DNA from: Opitutia bacterium
Lineage (GTDB): Bacteria > Verrucomicrobiota > Verrucomicrobiia > Opitutales > Opitutaceae
Reading direction: 5' to 3'
DNA length: 64,000 bases
NCBI GenBank assembly: GCA_003142955.1
Contig: PLOH01000105.1
Coordinates: 1-64,000 of the forward strand
Shown here: piece by piece, positions 39,268 through 48,861 of the stretch
Layout of the letters: each line of letters opens with the position of its first letter
How positions within the stretch are numbered: the stretch's first letter is position 1
Made by a program: the position numbers and the translations under genes
Notes under the pieces: model-generated
The model's database searches: none
Told to the model about the DNA's origin: nothing
What the model saw: only the letters and a program-made list of their open reading frames with translations

Positions 39268-40182
39268 CTACCTACCGACGGCTTTCCCCGACCCGGCGCT
39301 GGGCTCACTGCCGAATTGATGCGTCTCCTTTGAACCAGGAGAAAGTCGGTTTCTGACTTCGATGGAATTCTCGTCGAGGTCTTCAATGACCACCACGGCC
39401 GGTGGCGGGCGCGAGGCCACTCCGAGGATTGGCTCTGACCGGAAATAGCCGGCCGGAGCCTTCGCCATGGCGTTCCAACTGAAATCGTGTGTATTCTCTG
39501 CCGTAGCATAGGTAAACTCATGGACGGTGATAAGGTCGTCCTTGGGAAAATCGACGGCGCCAGAATTCCCCGGGGCATACTCCACTTCGACGTCAAACGC
39601 CGCATTGCCCAGAGTGCCGTTGTTGGCCGGGTCGTTCTCCTCCCGGGTCTTGGTGAACGTATAGGTGACATTACATTCCAACGCGTCATGCCAACCCCAA
39701 GCCAGCATGCTTCCCTTGCCGGCCGGGTCCGACCAGATCTCGGCTGCCTTCTGTTCTCCCACCGCCTTTTGGAGGTGGGTCTGGACCGTAGCCTCCACTT
39801 GGCTCTGAGGAATGCGCAGCCCAGGGATCAGCATCTTGAGTACTTTGCCGTCGAACGACACCACCTGGGCTTGGAGGCCTTTCTGCTCCTTTAAATCGTC
39901 TGCCGCACTCAGCATCTCCGACTGAAGATCCATCGACTCGACGCCGTTCAGATGAAAGCGACGATCGAACTCCTCGCTGGATAGATTGCGGCGGGCATCA
40001 GGCCGCAGCCCGGCCTCGTGACGGGAAGCCGGCTTCCGCGCGGAAGCCTTCGCGGGAGACACGACGACGCGGACCGAGGTCGAGGGAACAGGCGTTGATG
40101 GCCCAGCCTTTCGGCCGACGATCGCGAACCACAGCAGGCAGCATCCCGCGGCTACCACACCCGACAGTGCGATTCTTTTCAT
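39268..40182 (-). CDS. Exported protein of unknown function
   Basis: MKRIALSGVVAAGCCLLWFAIVG N-terminal TM/signal; no recognised domain. Confidence 0.6.
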   Translation of the reverse strand: MKRIALSGVVAAGCCLLWFAIVGRKAGPSTPVPSTSVRVVVSPAKASARKPASRHEAGLRPDARRNLSSEEFDRRFHLNGVESMDLQSEMLSAADDLKEQKGLQAQVVSFDGKVLKMLIPGLRIPQSQVEATVQTHLQKAVGEQKAAEIWSDPAGKGSMLAWGWHDALECNVTYTFTKTREENDPANNGTLGNAAFDVEVEYAPGNSGAVDFPKDDLITVHEFTYATAENTHDFSWNAMAKAPAGYFRSEPILGVASRPPPAVVVIEDLDENSIEVRNRLSPGSKETHQFGSEPSAGSGKAVGR

Positions 40183-40431
40183 TTTTTCATGTCAGTTCCA
40201 CCTGGTGTTTTGATGGTCGTGACCTATGGCCAGAAACCCACAATGGCCTATTCATAGTCAGGAACAATCGAAATACCAACCACGACTGTCAGTCATCCGT
40301 GGTATCTGCGTAATCCGTGGTGATTGGAGCGTCGGGGATCTTTGCAAGTATTTTCCCGTTCCCGTCGCCACCTCCTATAAAATGGTTTGGTTGCGGTATC
40401 CTCTGCATTAGGTAGTTTGCGGCCCGACCAT

Positions 40432-42309
40432 ATGACCGCAGCGCCCGACTCGAATGACGAATCTTCCCGCTGGCTGCCCACCTCGCGCGACGAGTTGGAC
40501 GCCCGGGGTTGGGACGAAGTTGACGTCATTCTCGTGTCCGGCGACGCCTACGTCGACCATCCTTCCTTCGGCACCGCGGTCGTGGGGCGGGCCATCGAAC
40601 GCGATGGCTTGCGCGTGGCGATTCTGCCGCAACCCAACTGGAGGGACGATCTGCGCGATTTCCGCAAGCTGGGGCGGCCGCGGCTGTTCTTCGGCGTCAC
40701 GGCGGGCTGCATGGATTCGATGGTGAACCACTACACCGCCGGACGGCGGCTCCGCTCGGACGACGCCTACACTCCGGGCGATCAGGCGGGTTTTCGACCC
40801 GACTACGCCGTCACGGTCTACTCACGCATCCTCAAGCAACTTTACCCCGAGGTGCCAGTGATGATTGGAGGGATCGAAGCCAGCCTCCGGCGCGTCACGC
40901 ACTTTGACTACTGGTCCGACACGATCAAACCCGGCGTTCTCGCCGAAAGCGGCGCCGACCTGCTCGTTTACGGGATGGGCGAACTGCCGTTGCTTGAGAT
41001 TCTGCGACTGCTGCGCCGCGGAGTGCCATTCTCGTCGCTGAACACCGTTGCACAAACGGCCGTGTTGCTGCCGCCGGGAGCCGAAGTTCCCTCCAACCGA
41101 CATTGGGAGGACATCACTCTGAATTCGCACGAGGAGTGCGTGCGGAATCGCGCCAGCTATGCGGCCAATTTCGGACGGATCGAAACGGAATCCAACCGGG
41201 TGCACGCCCGGCGGCTCCGGCAGGAGGTCGGAGGGCGTCTGCTGGTGGTGAACCCGCCGTTCCCCATGATGACGACGGAGCAAATCGACGCGAGTTTCGA
41301 CCTGCCGTATACGCGTCTGCCGCACCCGCGCTACCACAAGCGCGGGCCCATCCCGGCGTACGAGATGATCAAGCACTCGGTCAATCTGCACCGGGGCTGC
41401 TTCGGCGGCTGCAGCTTCTGCACGATCTCCGCGCACCAGGGGAAATTTGTAGTCAGCCGCAGCCGGGAAAGCATCCTGCGCGAGGTGCAGGCAGTGACGG
41501 CGATGCCCGATTTTCGCGGGACCATCACCGATCTCGGCGGTCCGTCGGCCAACATGTACCGAATGCAGGGGCGCGAGCAGCGCCTGTGCGACGACTGCGA
41601 GAAACCGAGCTGCATCTGGCCGCGCATTTGTCCCAACCTCGACACCGACCATCGTCCGCTGCTCGAAATCTACCGGGCGGCGCGCTCCGTGTCCGGCGTC
41701 AATCACGCCTTCGTGACGAGCGGACTCCGGTACGATCTGCTGCTGGACGGGCGCGCTCCACCCGAGGTGCGCCAGGGACATGACCGCTATATCAACGAAC
41801 TTCTCGCCCATCACGTCTCCGGCCGGCTCAAGGTCGCGCCCGAACATACCTCCGATGAAGTGTTGCGGGTCATGCGCAAGCCGTCATTCGCGCTCTTTCG
41901 CCGCTTCAAGGAGCGGTTCGATGCGGTCAAGGCCCGACTCGGGAAAACGCAGCTCCAGCTGGTGCCGTATTTCATCAGCTCGCACCCCGGATCGCGACCG
42001 CAGGACATGGCCGAACTCGCGCTACAGACCAAGGAGCTCGGATTCCGACTGGAGCAAGTGCAGGATTTCACCCCCACGCCAATGACGGTCGCCACGGAGA
42101 TTTACGCGACCGGCCTGCATCCCTGCTCGGGAAAGCCGGTTTTCGTGGCGCGCACGCCGGAGGAAAAGGAGGAACAGCGTAGCTTCTTCTTCTGGTACAA
42201 ACCCGGGCTGCGGGCTGCGCTTCGCGACACGCTGCATCGCCTCGGCATGGATGCGGCTGCCGACAGGTTGTTGGGCGGAGGCAAACGGAAGCGGCCGAAC
42301 CGACGTTAG
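40432..42309 (+). CDS. YgiQ-family radical SAM protein
   Basis: DVILVSGDAYVDHPSFGTAVVGRAIE; HRGCFGGCSFCTISAHQGKFVVSRSRESILRE; CIWPRICPNLDTDH. Confidence 0.93.
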   Translation: MTAAPDSNDESSRWLPTSRDELDARGWDEVDVILVSGDAYVDHPSFGTAVVGRAIERDGLRVAILPQPNWRDDLRDFRKLGRPRLFFGVTAGCMDSMVNHYTAGRRLRSDDAYTPGDQAGFRPDYAVTVYSRILKQLYPEVPVMIGGIEASLRRVTHFDYWSDTIKPGVLAESGADLLVYGMGELPLLEILRLLRRGVPFSSLNTVAQTAVLLPPGAEVPSNRHWEDITLNSHEECVRNRASYAANFGRIETESNRVHARRLRQEVGGRLLVVNPPFPMMTTEQIDASFDLPYTRLPHPRYHKRGPIPAYEMIKHSVNLHRGCFGGCSFCTISAHQGKFVVSRSRESILREVQAVTAMPDFRGTITDLGGPSANMYRMQGREQRLCDDCEKPSCIWPRICPNLDTDHRPLLEIYRAARSVSGVNHAFVTSGLRYDLLLDGRAPPEVRQGHDRYINELLAHHVSGRLKVAPEHTSDEVLRVMRKPSFALFRRFKERFDAVKARLGKTQLQLVPYFISSHPGSRPQDMAELALQTKELGFRLEQVQDFTPTPMTVATEIYATGLHPCSGKPVFVARTPEEKEEQRSFFFWYKPGLRAALRDTLHRLGMDAAADRLLGGGKRKRPNRR

Positions 42310-42405
42310 CTGATCGACGCGGCTTGTCCAAAAAACCCGATCCGTTCTGCTTCAACCGACTCTTCCAACCATGGATCTCTAATGCACCCAGAGTAACACT
42401 GCGCC

Positions 42406-43497
42406 CTATTTTCGCTGGAGGCTGGCCGGCCGCTTGGTTCGCACCGGAACACCGGAAGCATGGCAGTCGGCGCATTTGACGAAATGGATATTGTGGCGGC
42501 TCGCGGAAGATTTGAAGGTCGTGTCCATCCGCTCCACCTCGAGGCCGCAATTCGACAGCCGGGGATGGCAACTCGCACAGGAGGCGCGGGCATTCAGCTC
42601 ATGCCCGCCGTGACAGGCTTGGCAGCTCAGGCCCTCGTGCACCCCCACGCACGTCCGATCGTCCCCGGAACCCGCCTGGAAAGTGAAATCCGGTGCATGG
42701 CATTGGTAGCAGATCCCTTGGCGTGTGTCGGGCGACACGCTCACCGGCCGGGTGCCGTCGAACATGGCCGGCAACGGCAGCAGTTCCGTGCGGAAATGCA
42801 CCTGTTCGCGCCGATCATAAAACGCCGCCGGCGACGGTGGCGCCGCGGGAGGATTCGCCTCTGAGGCTATTGGAAGCAGGCCCAGCGGCGTTCCAGGACG
42901 GTGCACTTCATGGCAGGCCAGGCAGGGAATCGACGCCTCACTCGGCTGGACGGAGGCGGTGGCGAGATGCCAGGGCCCCTGGCGGGTGAGCGGCTGGACC
43001 AACTCCCGGATGCTCCGCTCAAAGTACATTCCGTGGCACAGCAGGCATTGGTCGTTCAGGAGCCGTTTGGTGTTGTGGTCGGAATTCAGGAAGATCCGCT
43101 CGTAGGTCGCGTGGTGCGGTCCAGCGGCCCAGGACGCAAATTCCTGCTGGTGGCATTTGCCGCAACGTTCGTTCATGCCCCGGCTGATGTCGCGCTGCTG
43201 GACCAACAGTCGCTCGGGCACCTGCCCGCGAAGATGCCGCCAGAGTTGGCGGACGTTGTTCAAATGGAACCCGACGTCCGTCGAGAAAATGCTGCCGTGG
43301 CATTCCTTGCACTGCACGGAACGGTGCGATGAGGCCGTCCAAAGATGATAGGCAGGCTCAAGTTCGTGACAGCGGATACAGGCTTTGCCGCCCGCGGCGG
43401 CGTAGTAGACGCTTCCCGCCGGCACGGCCAGAAGCAGCAGGGCGATCGGCACCGCAAGCACCAGCCAGATGATTCGATATTTTCGTCCGGTTGCCAT
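42406..43497 (-). CDS. Nine-heme c-type cytochrome with N-terminal membrane anchor
   Basis: Nine CxxCH motifs: CIRCH, CKECH, CGKCH, CLLCH, CLACH, CYQCH, CQACH, CASCH, CADCH; TM helix IIWLVLAVPIALLLLAVPAG. Confidence 0.9.
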   Translation of the reverse strand: MATGRKYRIIWLVLAVPIALLLLAVPAGSVYYAAAGGKACIRCHELEPAYHLWTASSHRSVQCKECHGSIFSTDVGFHLNNVRQLWRHLRGQVPERLLVQQRDISRGMNERCGKCHQQEFASWAAGPHHATYERIFLNSDHNTKRLLNDQCLLCHGMYFERSIRELVQPLTRQGPWHLATASVQPSEASIPCLACHEVHRPGTPLGLLPIASEANPPAAPPSPAAFYDRREQVHFRTELLPLPAMFDGTRPVSVSPDTRQGICYQCHAPDFTFQAGSGDDRTCVGVHEGLSCQACHGGHELNARASCASCHPRLSNCGLEVERMDTTFKSSASRHNIHFVKCADCHASGVPVRTKRPASLQRK

Positions 43498-43506
43498 GAC
43501 GATTGA

Positions 43507-45162
43507 TCAGCGGAGTCCCCCGCCCCGCCAGGTGCGCTTGATGAAATCCGAGGCGTAGTACGCGATCGCCATGATGGTCAGCACCGGATTAAAACCGCCG
43601 TTGTTCACGTGGACGCTCGCGTCGATCACGAACACGTTGTCCACGTCGTGGAGCTTGCAATGCGGATCGACCACCGAGGTCTTGGGATCGCGGCCCATGC
43701 GGCAGGTCCCGGCTTGGTGCTGTCCGGCGCTCAGCCACCGCTGCTCCTTCTGGCGCCGCAGCGTCTGGATCGCGCCCGCTTCCTTCAGCCAAAGCTCGGC
43801 CATGTCGGAGGCGTGCTTGCAGAGTTCGATGTTGTGCGGATGATCCAGGCCGGAGAGCCGCGCGACGGGAATACCCCAGTAATCGCGGACCCGGGAATCC
43901 ACCTGCACGCGCGAATCGAACACCGGCATTTCCTGCGACGGGCCCATGATAACGATGCTCCGCCGGAACCACGTCCGCATGAAATCCTTGTGCGCCTTGC
44001 CCCAGCGCGGCAGGCCGGGCGGACCCATGCCGGCAAATTGGTACGGCAGGCGTTGGAATTCGTTCGCCAGCATCGCCCCGCCCACCAGGCCCTTGTTTCC
44101 ATGATTGAAATCGCAAATGGCAATTTGCGCGCCCGGGCCCAGATCGTCGTAGATATCGTGGTCGAACAAGCCGAGCGCACCGCTGTAGGCGTGGCCCTGG
44201 AGATTGCGCCCCACCCAATCGAACCGGTTGCCCAGGCCCTGGGGAAAGAGCTCGTTTTTCGAATTCAGCAACAGGCGGGCGGACTCGATGGCCCCGCCGG
44301 AAACCACCACCAGGTCCGCCGTCTGGACCTGCCGACGGTTGTCTTCGTCGAAGTATTCGACCGCGCGGGCCCGGCCCTTCGCGTCCAGCAGAATGCCGGC
44401 GACGATGCTGCGCGTGCGCAGTTCACAATGTCCGGACGCGAGCGCCGTGGGGATCACCGTGTTTTGGGTGCCGCACTTGGCATTGCATTCGCAGGCGAAG
44501 CCGCAGCACCAGCGGCACCGCATACATCCCGCCCGTCCGTTGTACGGGACTGTATTGCGGAGCATCGGAATGTAGAACGGATGCCAGCCGAGGCGCTGCG
44601 CGGCGGGCATCAACAGCTGCGTCTCCACGCAATCAGGCAGGGGCGGCATGGGCAGAGGCCGGCGGCGCGGAGCCTTGAACGGATCAGCACTCTGGTCGCC
44701 GGAAACGCCGATTTCCCATTCCGCTTTCTCGTAGAACGGTTCCAGGTCGTCGTAGGCGATGGGCCAGTCCTCCAGCGTACTTCCGTCCGGCGCGCCGTAG
44801 AGGGATTTCATCCGGAAATCCTGGGCCATGTAGCGCCAGGCCATCGCCCCGTAGCTCAGCGTCCCGCCTCCGACGCAGGCTGCGTTGTTGTTATAGGACC
44901 CGTCCGCCGGCCAGACGACTTCGGCGTGCCCCTGGGCATCGACAAACACCCGCGGTTCCTTTTCCTCGTCCGGTCCATACGGAGCGCCCAACGCGGTGGT
45001 CCGCTGGTTTCTCAGGTCGTCCTTGCGCTCCTCATCGGGCGTCACCCAGCGGCCGCGTTCCAGCACGACCACATCCAGGCCCGCTTCCGCCAGTTCCTTG
45101 GCCACCACGCCGCCGCCGGCGCCCGACCCGATGACCACGGCATTGACGTGTTTGAAACTCAT
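43507..45162 (-). CDS. GMC-family FAD-dependent dehydrogenase (gluconate/glucoside dehydrogenase large-subunit-like)
   Basis: VVIGSGAGGGVVAKELAEAGLDVVVLERG; VSGGAIESARLLLNSKN; QHQAGTCRMGRDPKTSVVDPHCKLHDVDNVFVIDASVHVNNGGFNPVLTIMAIAYYASD. Confidence 0.9.
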   Translation of the reverse strand: MSFKHVNAVVIGSGAGGGVVAKELAEAGLDVVVLERGRWVTPDEERKDDLRNQRTTALGAPYGPDEEKEPRVFVDAQGHAEVVWPADGSYNNNAACVGGGTLSYGAMAWRYMAQDFRMKSLYGAPDGSTLEDWPIAYDDLEPFYEKAEWEIGVSGDQSADPFKAPRRRPLPMPPLPDCVETQLLMPAAQRLGWHPFYIPMLRNTVPYNGRAGCMRCRWCCGFACECNAKCGTQNTVIPTALASGHCELRTRSIVAGILLDAKGRARAVEYFDEDNRRQVQTADLVVVSGGAIESARLLLNSKNELFPQGLGNRFDWVGRNLQGHAYSGALGLFDHDIYDDLGPGAQIAICDFNHGNKGLVGGAMLANEFQRLPYQFAGMGPPGLPRWGKAHKDFMRTWFRRSIVIMGPSQEMPVFDSRVQVDSRVRDYWGIPVARLSGLDHPHNIELCKHASDMAELWLKEAGAIQTLRRQKEQRWLSAGQHQAGTCRMGRDPKTSVVDPHCKLHDVDNVFVIDASVHVNNGGFNPVLTIMAIAYYASDFIKRTWRGGGLR

Positions 45163-45767
45163 GGGCTTTGCGGCGCGCGGCTGGCGGTTGCAACGTTCCA
45201 GTCGGCGCTGAGCGGCCGGCGGCTGCGCACCGGCGGCGTGGGAAGGCCCAACATGCGCCAGCTGACCGCATCGCGATTGCCGCCATGACGCGGTCCGCCG
45301 TAAAAGCCCTCCAGCGTGTGTTCGACCAACCGGTTGAAGAAATCGCTGGCCGAAATCTGGCTCCAGACCGCGCCCGGGGCCTGATTCGATTCGAGTTTGC
45401 GGAGCAGTTCGTCCTGCTGCGCACTGTCCAGGTCAATGAACTCCTTGCTGAACAGGGTGAGACAGGACTCGCTCACCCCCTTGAGGCCAATCCGGTAAAG
45501 CGACTGATAGCGGCGATGATAGCCGACCAGCTTGCGGTCGATGAAGTCCACCACGCCCGCCCAGGCGGCCCCGGGATCCTTGTCCGCCGGGATGATTCGC
45601 TCGCACATGGCATTGACCGTCGCCGCCTCGGATTCGGTGAAATAACGGTGCGACGATCCCCAAAAAGAAGACGGCAACTGGATCAGAGGAGCGGCCAGCA
45701 GGGTCACCGAAGACGCGCGCAGGAAATCCCGTCGGGTCATGGGCCTGACTGAAGGCAAATTATCCAT
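45159..45767 (-). CDS. Gluconate 2-dehydrogenase subunit 3-like protein with Tat signal
   Basis: MTRRDFLRASSVTLLAAPLIQL twin-arginine; AMCERIIPADKDPGAAWAGVVDFIDRKLVGYHRRYQSLYRIGL; 4-bp overlap with the GMC gene. Confidence 0.87.
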   Translation of the reverse strand: MDNLPSVRPMTRRDFLRASSVTLLAAPLIQLPSSFWGSSHRYFTESEAATVNAMCERIIPADKDPGAAWAGVVDFIDRKLVGYHRRYQSLYRIGLKGVSESCLTLFSKEFIDLDSAQQDELLRKLESNQAPGAVWSQISASDFFNRLVEHTLEGFYGGPRHGGNRDAVSWRMLGLPTPPVRSRRPLSADWNVATASRAPQSP

Positions 45768-45878
45768 AGGGGTCCGCCTAGTTGGGGAATCAGACGAGGC
45801 AAAGGCATTGGGGGCAGAGAACCTCGTCAGCCTCGAATTCATTGATCTGCCTGCGGCATTCGTCAAGCCTGGTGGATC

Positions 45879-46988
45879 ATGAAACACCCCACCCTCGTCT
45901 TAGGCCTGATTCTACTCACCGCCATAAGTGGGCTCGCCACCGATCCTGCCCGACCTTTCCGACTGGCCATCGTGGGCCTTGATCACGGCCATGTAGACGG
46001 CACCCTCGCCGAAACGCTCAAGCGAAGCGATGTGCGACTGGTGGGCGTCGTCGAGCCCAAGCCGGCCTTAGCTGCCCAGTATGCCCAGCGCTTTCACCTC
46101 CCCGCCTCCTTGCTGTTTTCAGATCTTGAGGAGATGCTCAAGACGGCAAAGCCCGAGGGGGTAATGGTGTTCACCTCGACCTTCGAGCACGTCCGGGTGG
46201 TTGAAACCTGCGCCAGGCACGGGGTGCATGTGATGATGGAAAAGCCGCTCGCTGTCTCCATGGAGCACGCTCGCGCCATTCAGCAGGCGGCCCGGCGCTC
46301 CTCCATTCACGTTCTCGTGAACTACGAGACCACCTGGTATCCCTCCCATGAACTCGCCTACGCTCTCGTCCGCCGGCAGGGTGCCGTCGGCGAACTCCGC
46401 AAGATCGTCGTTCGCGATGGACACCAGGGTCCCAAGGAAATCGGCTGCCCAGAGTCCTTCCTCTCCTGGCTCACCGATCCCGTGCTCAACGGCGGAGGCG
46501 CCATCATGGATTTTGGCTGTTACGGGGCCGATCTGATCACCTGGCTGATGCAGGGACAGCGCCCCCTCCGCGTCACCGCGGTCACGCAGCAACTCAAACC
46601 CGAGGTTTATCCGAAGGTGGATGACGACGCCACGATCATCCTGACCTACCCCCGCGCCCAGGGAATCATTCAAGCTTCCTGGAACTGGCCCATCGGACGG
46701 AAGGACATGGATCTCTACGGCGTCACCGGCGCGATCAAAGTCGCCGACCGCAACACGCTCCAGCTGCAAAACACCGACGGCAATGTTCATGATCTTACAC
46801 CCGCTCCGCTCGATGCCAGCTACCGTGAGCCCATCGCCTATTTTATCGCGGTGGTGAGAGGCGAGATCTCCGAGCATCCCCTTTCCTCTCTCGAGACCAA
46901 CCTAATCGTAACCGAGATTCTGGACGCGGCGCGACAGTCAGCCCGGACCCTTCGGAGCATCCAGCTGCCAGAAAAGCTCGAGGAGTAA
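45879..46988 (+). CDS. Gfo/Idh/MocA-family oxidoreductase with predicted signal peptide
   Basis: MKHPTLVLGLILLTAISGLATDPARPFRLAIVGLDHGH; HGVHVMMEKPLAVSMEHARAIQQAA. Confidence 0.88.
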   Translation: MKHPTLVLGLILLTAISGLATDPARPFRLAIVGLDHGHVDGTLAETLKRSDVRLVGVVEPKPALAAQYAQRFHLPASLLFSDLEEMLKTAKPEGVMVFTSTFEHVRVVETCARHGVHVMMEKPLAVSMEHARAIQQAARRSSIHVLVNYETTWYPSHELAYALVRRQGAVGELRKIVVRDGHQGPKEIGCPESFLSWLTDPVLNGGGAIMDFGCYGADLITWLMQGQRPLRVTAVTQQLKPEVYPKVDDDATIILTYPRAQGIIQASWNWPIGRKDMDLYGVTGAIKVADRNTLQLQNTDGNVHDLTPAPLDASYREPIAYFIAVVRGEISEHPLSSLETNLIVTEILDAARQSARTLRSIQLPEKLEE

Positions 46989-47123
46989 GTCTCCGGAACC
47001 CTGGCGCACCAAGACTTTCGCCCCGGAATTAGGTTTCTTCTTCCGGCGGGGAGGGTCGCCGCTCAGCCTGTCCTCCATAGGCTGGGCGACGGAGGATGGG
47101 CGGACCGTTCAATTGTCCCCGAT

Positions 47124-48191
47124 CTACTTGTTGGTTTGCGGGTCGTCCCAGACCGGCACGAACTTTGAGCGCCCATCTCCCTTGTGCGTCACGGGGCCCA
47201 TTTTCAGCATTCGGTAATGGCCATAGGGAATCGTCGAAAGGCCGCCGGTCGGGCGCAGCTTGCCGGTCCATGATCTGCCCGGGTGTCCCCAGAGCCCCTC
47301 GGCGTAGACGGGCTGGCCCTGCGCGATGTCGACCAGAACCATGCCGTAGCGCTGGAGGGCAACGCAGATGATGCACTCCTCCCGCGTGAGTGGGAATTGC
47401 GAAAGGTCGAGCTTGGGGTCGAGCTGAATGACCGTTCCCTCGGGTATCCCGCCCTCGACGAAGCCGTCGGTCCAGGCCGCGGGGAACACAAACTCCTTGT
47501 AAGCGCAAAAGCGCGAGGCGGCGGCGATCTTGTGCCGGATTTCACCGGCCATAACTTCGTCGTAGAGGATCAGGCCCGCCACCGCCGGAACGCCCGCGGC
47601 CCGGCTGGGGCCGTGGAAATGGACGCTTTCGCCATCCACCACTCCGAGGTCCTCGGTCTTGAAGACCCCCGGGCCATCGGATGCGTAGACCATTCCGGTG
47701 TTGGATTGCCAGCTGCCGTCGGGATTTTTTGCAAGGGACCACATGTCCCAGACGAGCCTGCGATTCCAGTCGACCGCGGCGAAGTGGCTGTCCCCCCTCG
47801 GGTCGGGCGTGGCCTCCTTCGGGATCGGCACCAGGTCAAACCCCTTCCCGTGGCCGAATTGCTCGTGCTGGGTGTGCCAGATGCGACGCTCGTCCGGGGT
47901 GAGAGTGTGGAGCCCCACCTTCGCGAGCGGCGTGGACTCGTCAACCTCATACACGGGAATGGTCCACTGCACGCAGTTGATCAGAAAGTTCTCCTTGCTG
48001 GGTTCTGTCTCGAGAAGCTTGACCCAGCGCTCCGTGCGCGGCTCGGTCGCGGCATCGGACGCAATCGGCTGGTTCCAGAAGCTGTCATCGGAGAAGAACC
48101 GCCGCGGCGAATCCGAGGTGCGAGCAGCCGCGATCGGAACGCTGGCAGCGAGCATTCCTGAGAGAAGAATGGGGCAGACTTGGAGTTTCAT
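47124..48191 (-). CDS. Secreted protein of unknown function
   Basis: MKLQVCPILLSGMLAASVPIAAARTSDSPRRFFSDDSFWNQPIASDA signal peptide; 355 aa. Confidence 0.7.
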   Translation of the reverse strand: MKLQVCPILLSGMLAASVPIAAARTSDSPRRFFSDDSFWNQPIASDAATEPRTERWVKLLETEPSKENFLINCVQWTIPVYEVDESTPLAKVGLHTLTPDERRIWHTQHEQFGHGKGFDLVPIPKEATPDPRGDSHFAAVDWNRRLVWDMWSLAKNPDGSWQSNTGMVYASDGPGVFKTEDLGVVDGESVHFHGPSRAAGVPAVAGLILYDEVMAGEIRHKIAAASRFCAYKEFVFPAAWTDGFVEGGIPEGTVIQLDPKLDLSQFPLTREECIICVALQRYGMVLVDIAQGQPVYAEGLWGHPGRSWTGKLRPTGGLSTIPYGHYRMLKMGPVTHKGDGRSKFVPVWDDPQTNK

Positions 48192-48350
48192 GGGTGTTGT
48201 GGGTGGGTCGTAAAGCGTCCTGGCGAAATGACTGGTTGACTCATTTAAGGGCAAGCGTCGCCTCACCGGTCTGCACGTCCAAGCTCAATTTCCTCGGTTT
48301 GGGCAGCGCCAGCATCCCGTGAGATCGTAGTTTCATGGGCAAACAAGCGG

Positions 48351-48648
48351 TCAAGGGAGACGAGTGATGAGGAATTGACGCTGTTTGGGAGCCGTCGCGT
48401 GGGAGCGGACATTCTGCTCGGATTCCTCCCACTCGCCCAAGTGGTCCGTCGCGGCAGACAGCCTGGGATCGCCGGCCGAGGCCACCAGAATTGTCGGCTG
48501 CCCTTGCCACTCGAAATAGCAGGGATTCTCGGACAGGAGGCAGATGGGTCGACCGGCAGATTCAGCTGCGGAACGGACCCCGGCCAGGTTGCCGATCAGC
48601 CACAGCAGAACCAGATTTGGCCAGGTGGAGAATAGACCGCGCTTTTTC
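48351..48648 (-). pseudogene. N-terminal remnant of a DUF4038-like glycoside-hydrolase-type secreted protein
   Basis: Signal peptide MKKRGLFSTWPNLVLLWLIGNLAGVRS then LLSENPCYFEWQGQPTILVASAG; remainder unrelated and short. Confidence 0.4.
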
Positions 48649-48861
48649 ATGGGGTGGGATGAGGTGAGGACCGGCAGGCGATGACGGTCAAGATCAAGTA
48701 TAGCGGCGCAATCGGTCTGAGGCCATATCTGAACGGGCAAAAACCTGTCCAACGGCGCATGATGGCCCGGGTCAGAATGATCGCACCAGAGGTCGGTGGC
48801 GAGCCGGTGCCAGCGGTGTCCATGATGGGATTGCCAGGAGCGCGCTGGACTGTTCAAAAGC

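Noticed and set aside
43609-45288. 559-aa plus-strand ORF opposite the GMC dehydrogenase
   Set aside because: Antisense shadow of a convincingly assigned FAD enzyme.
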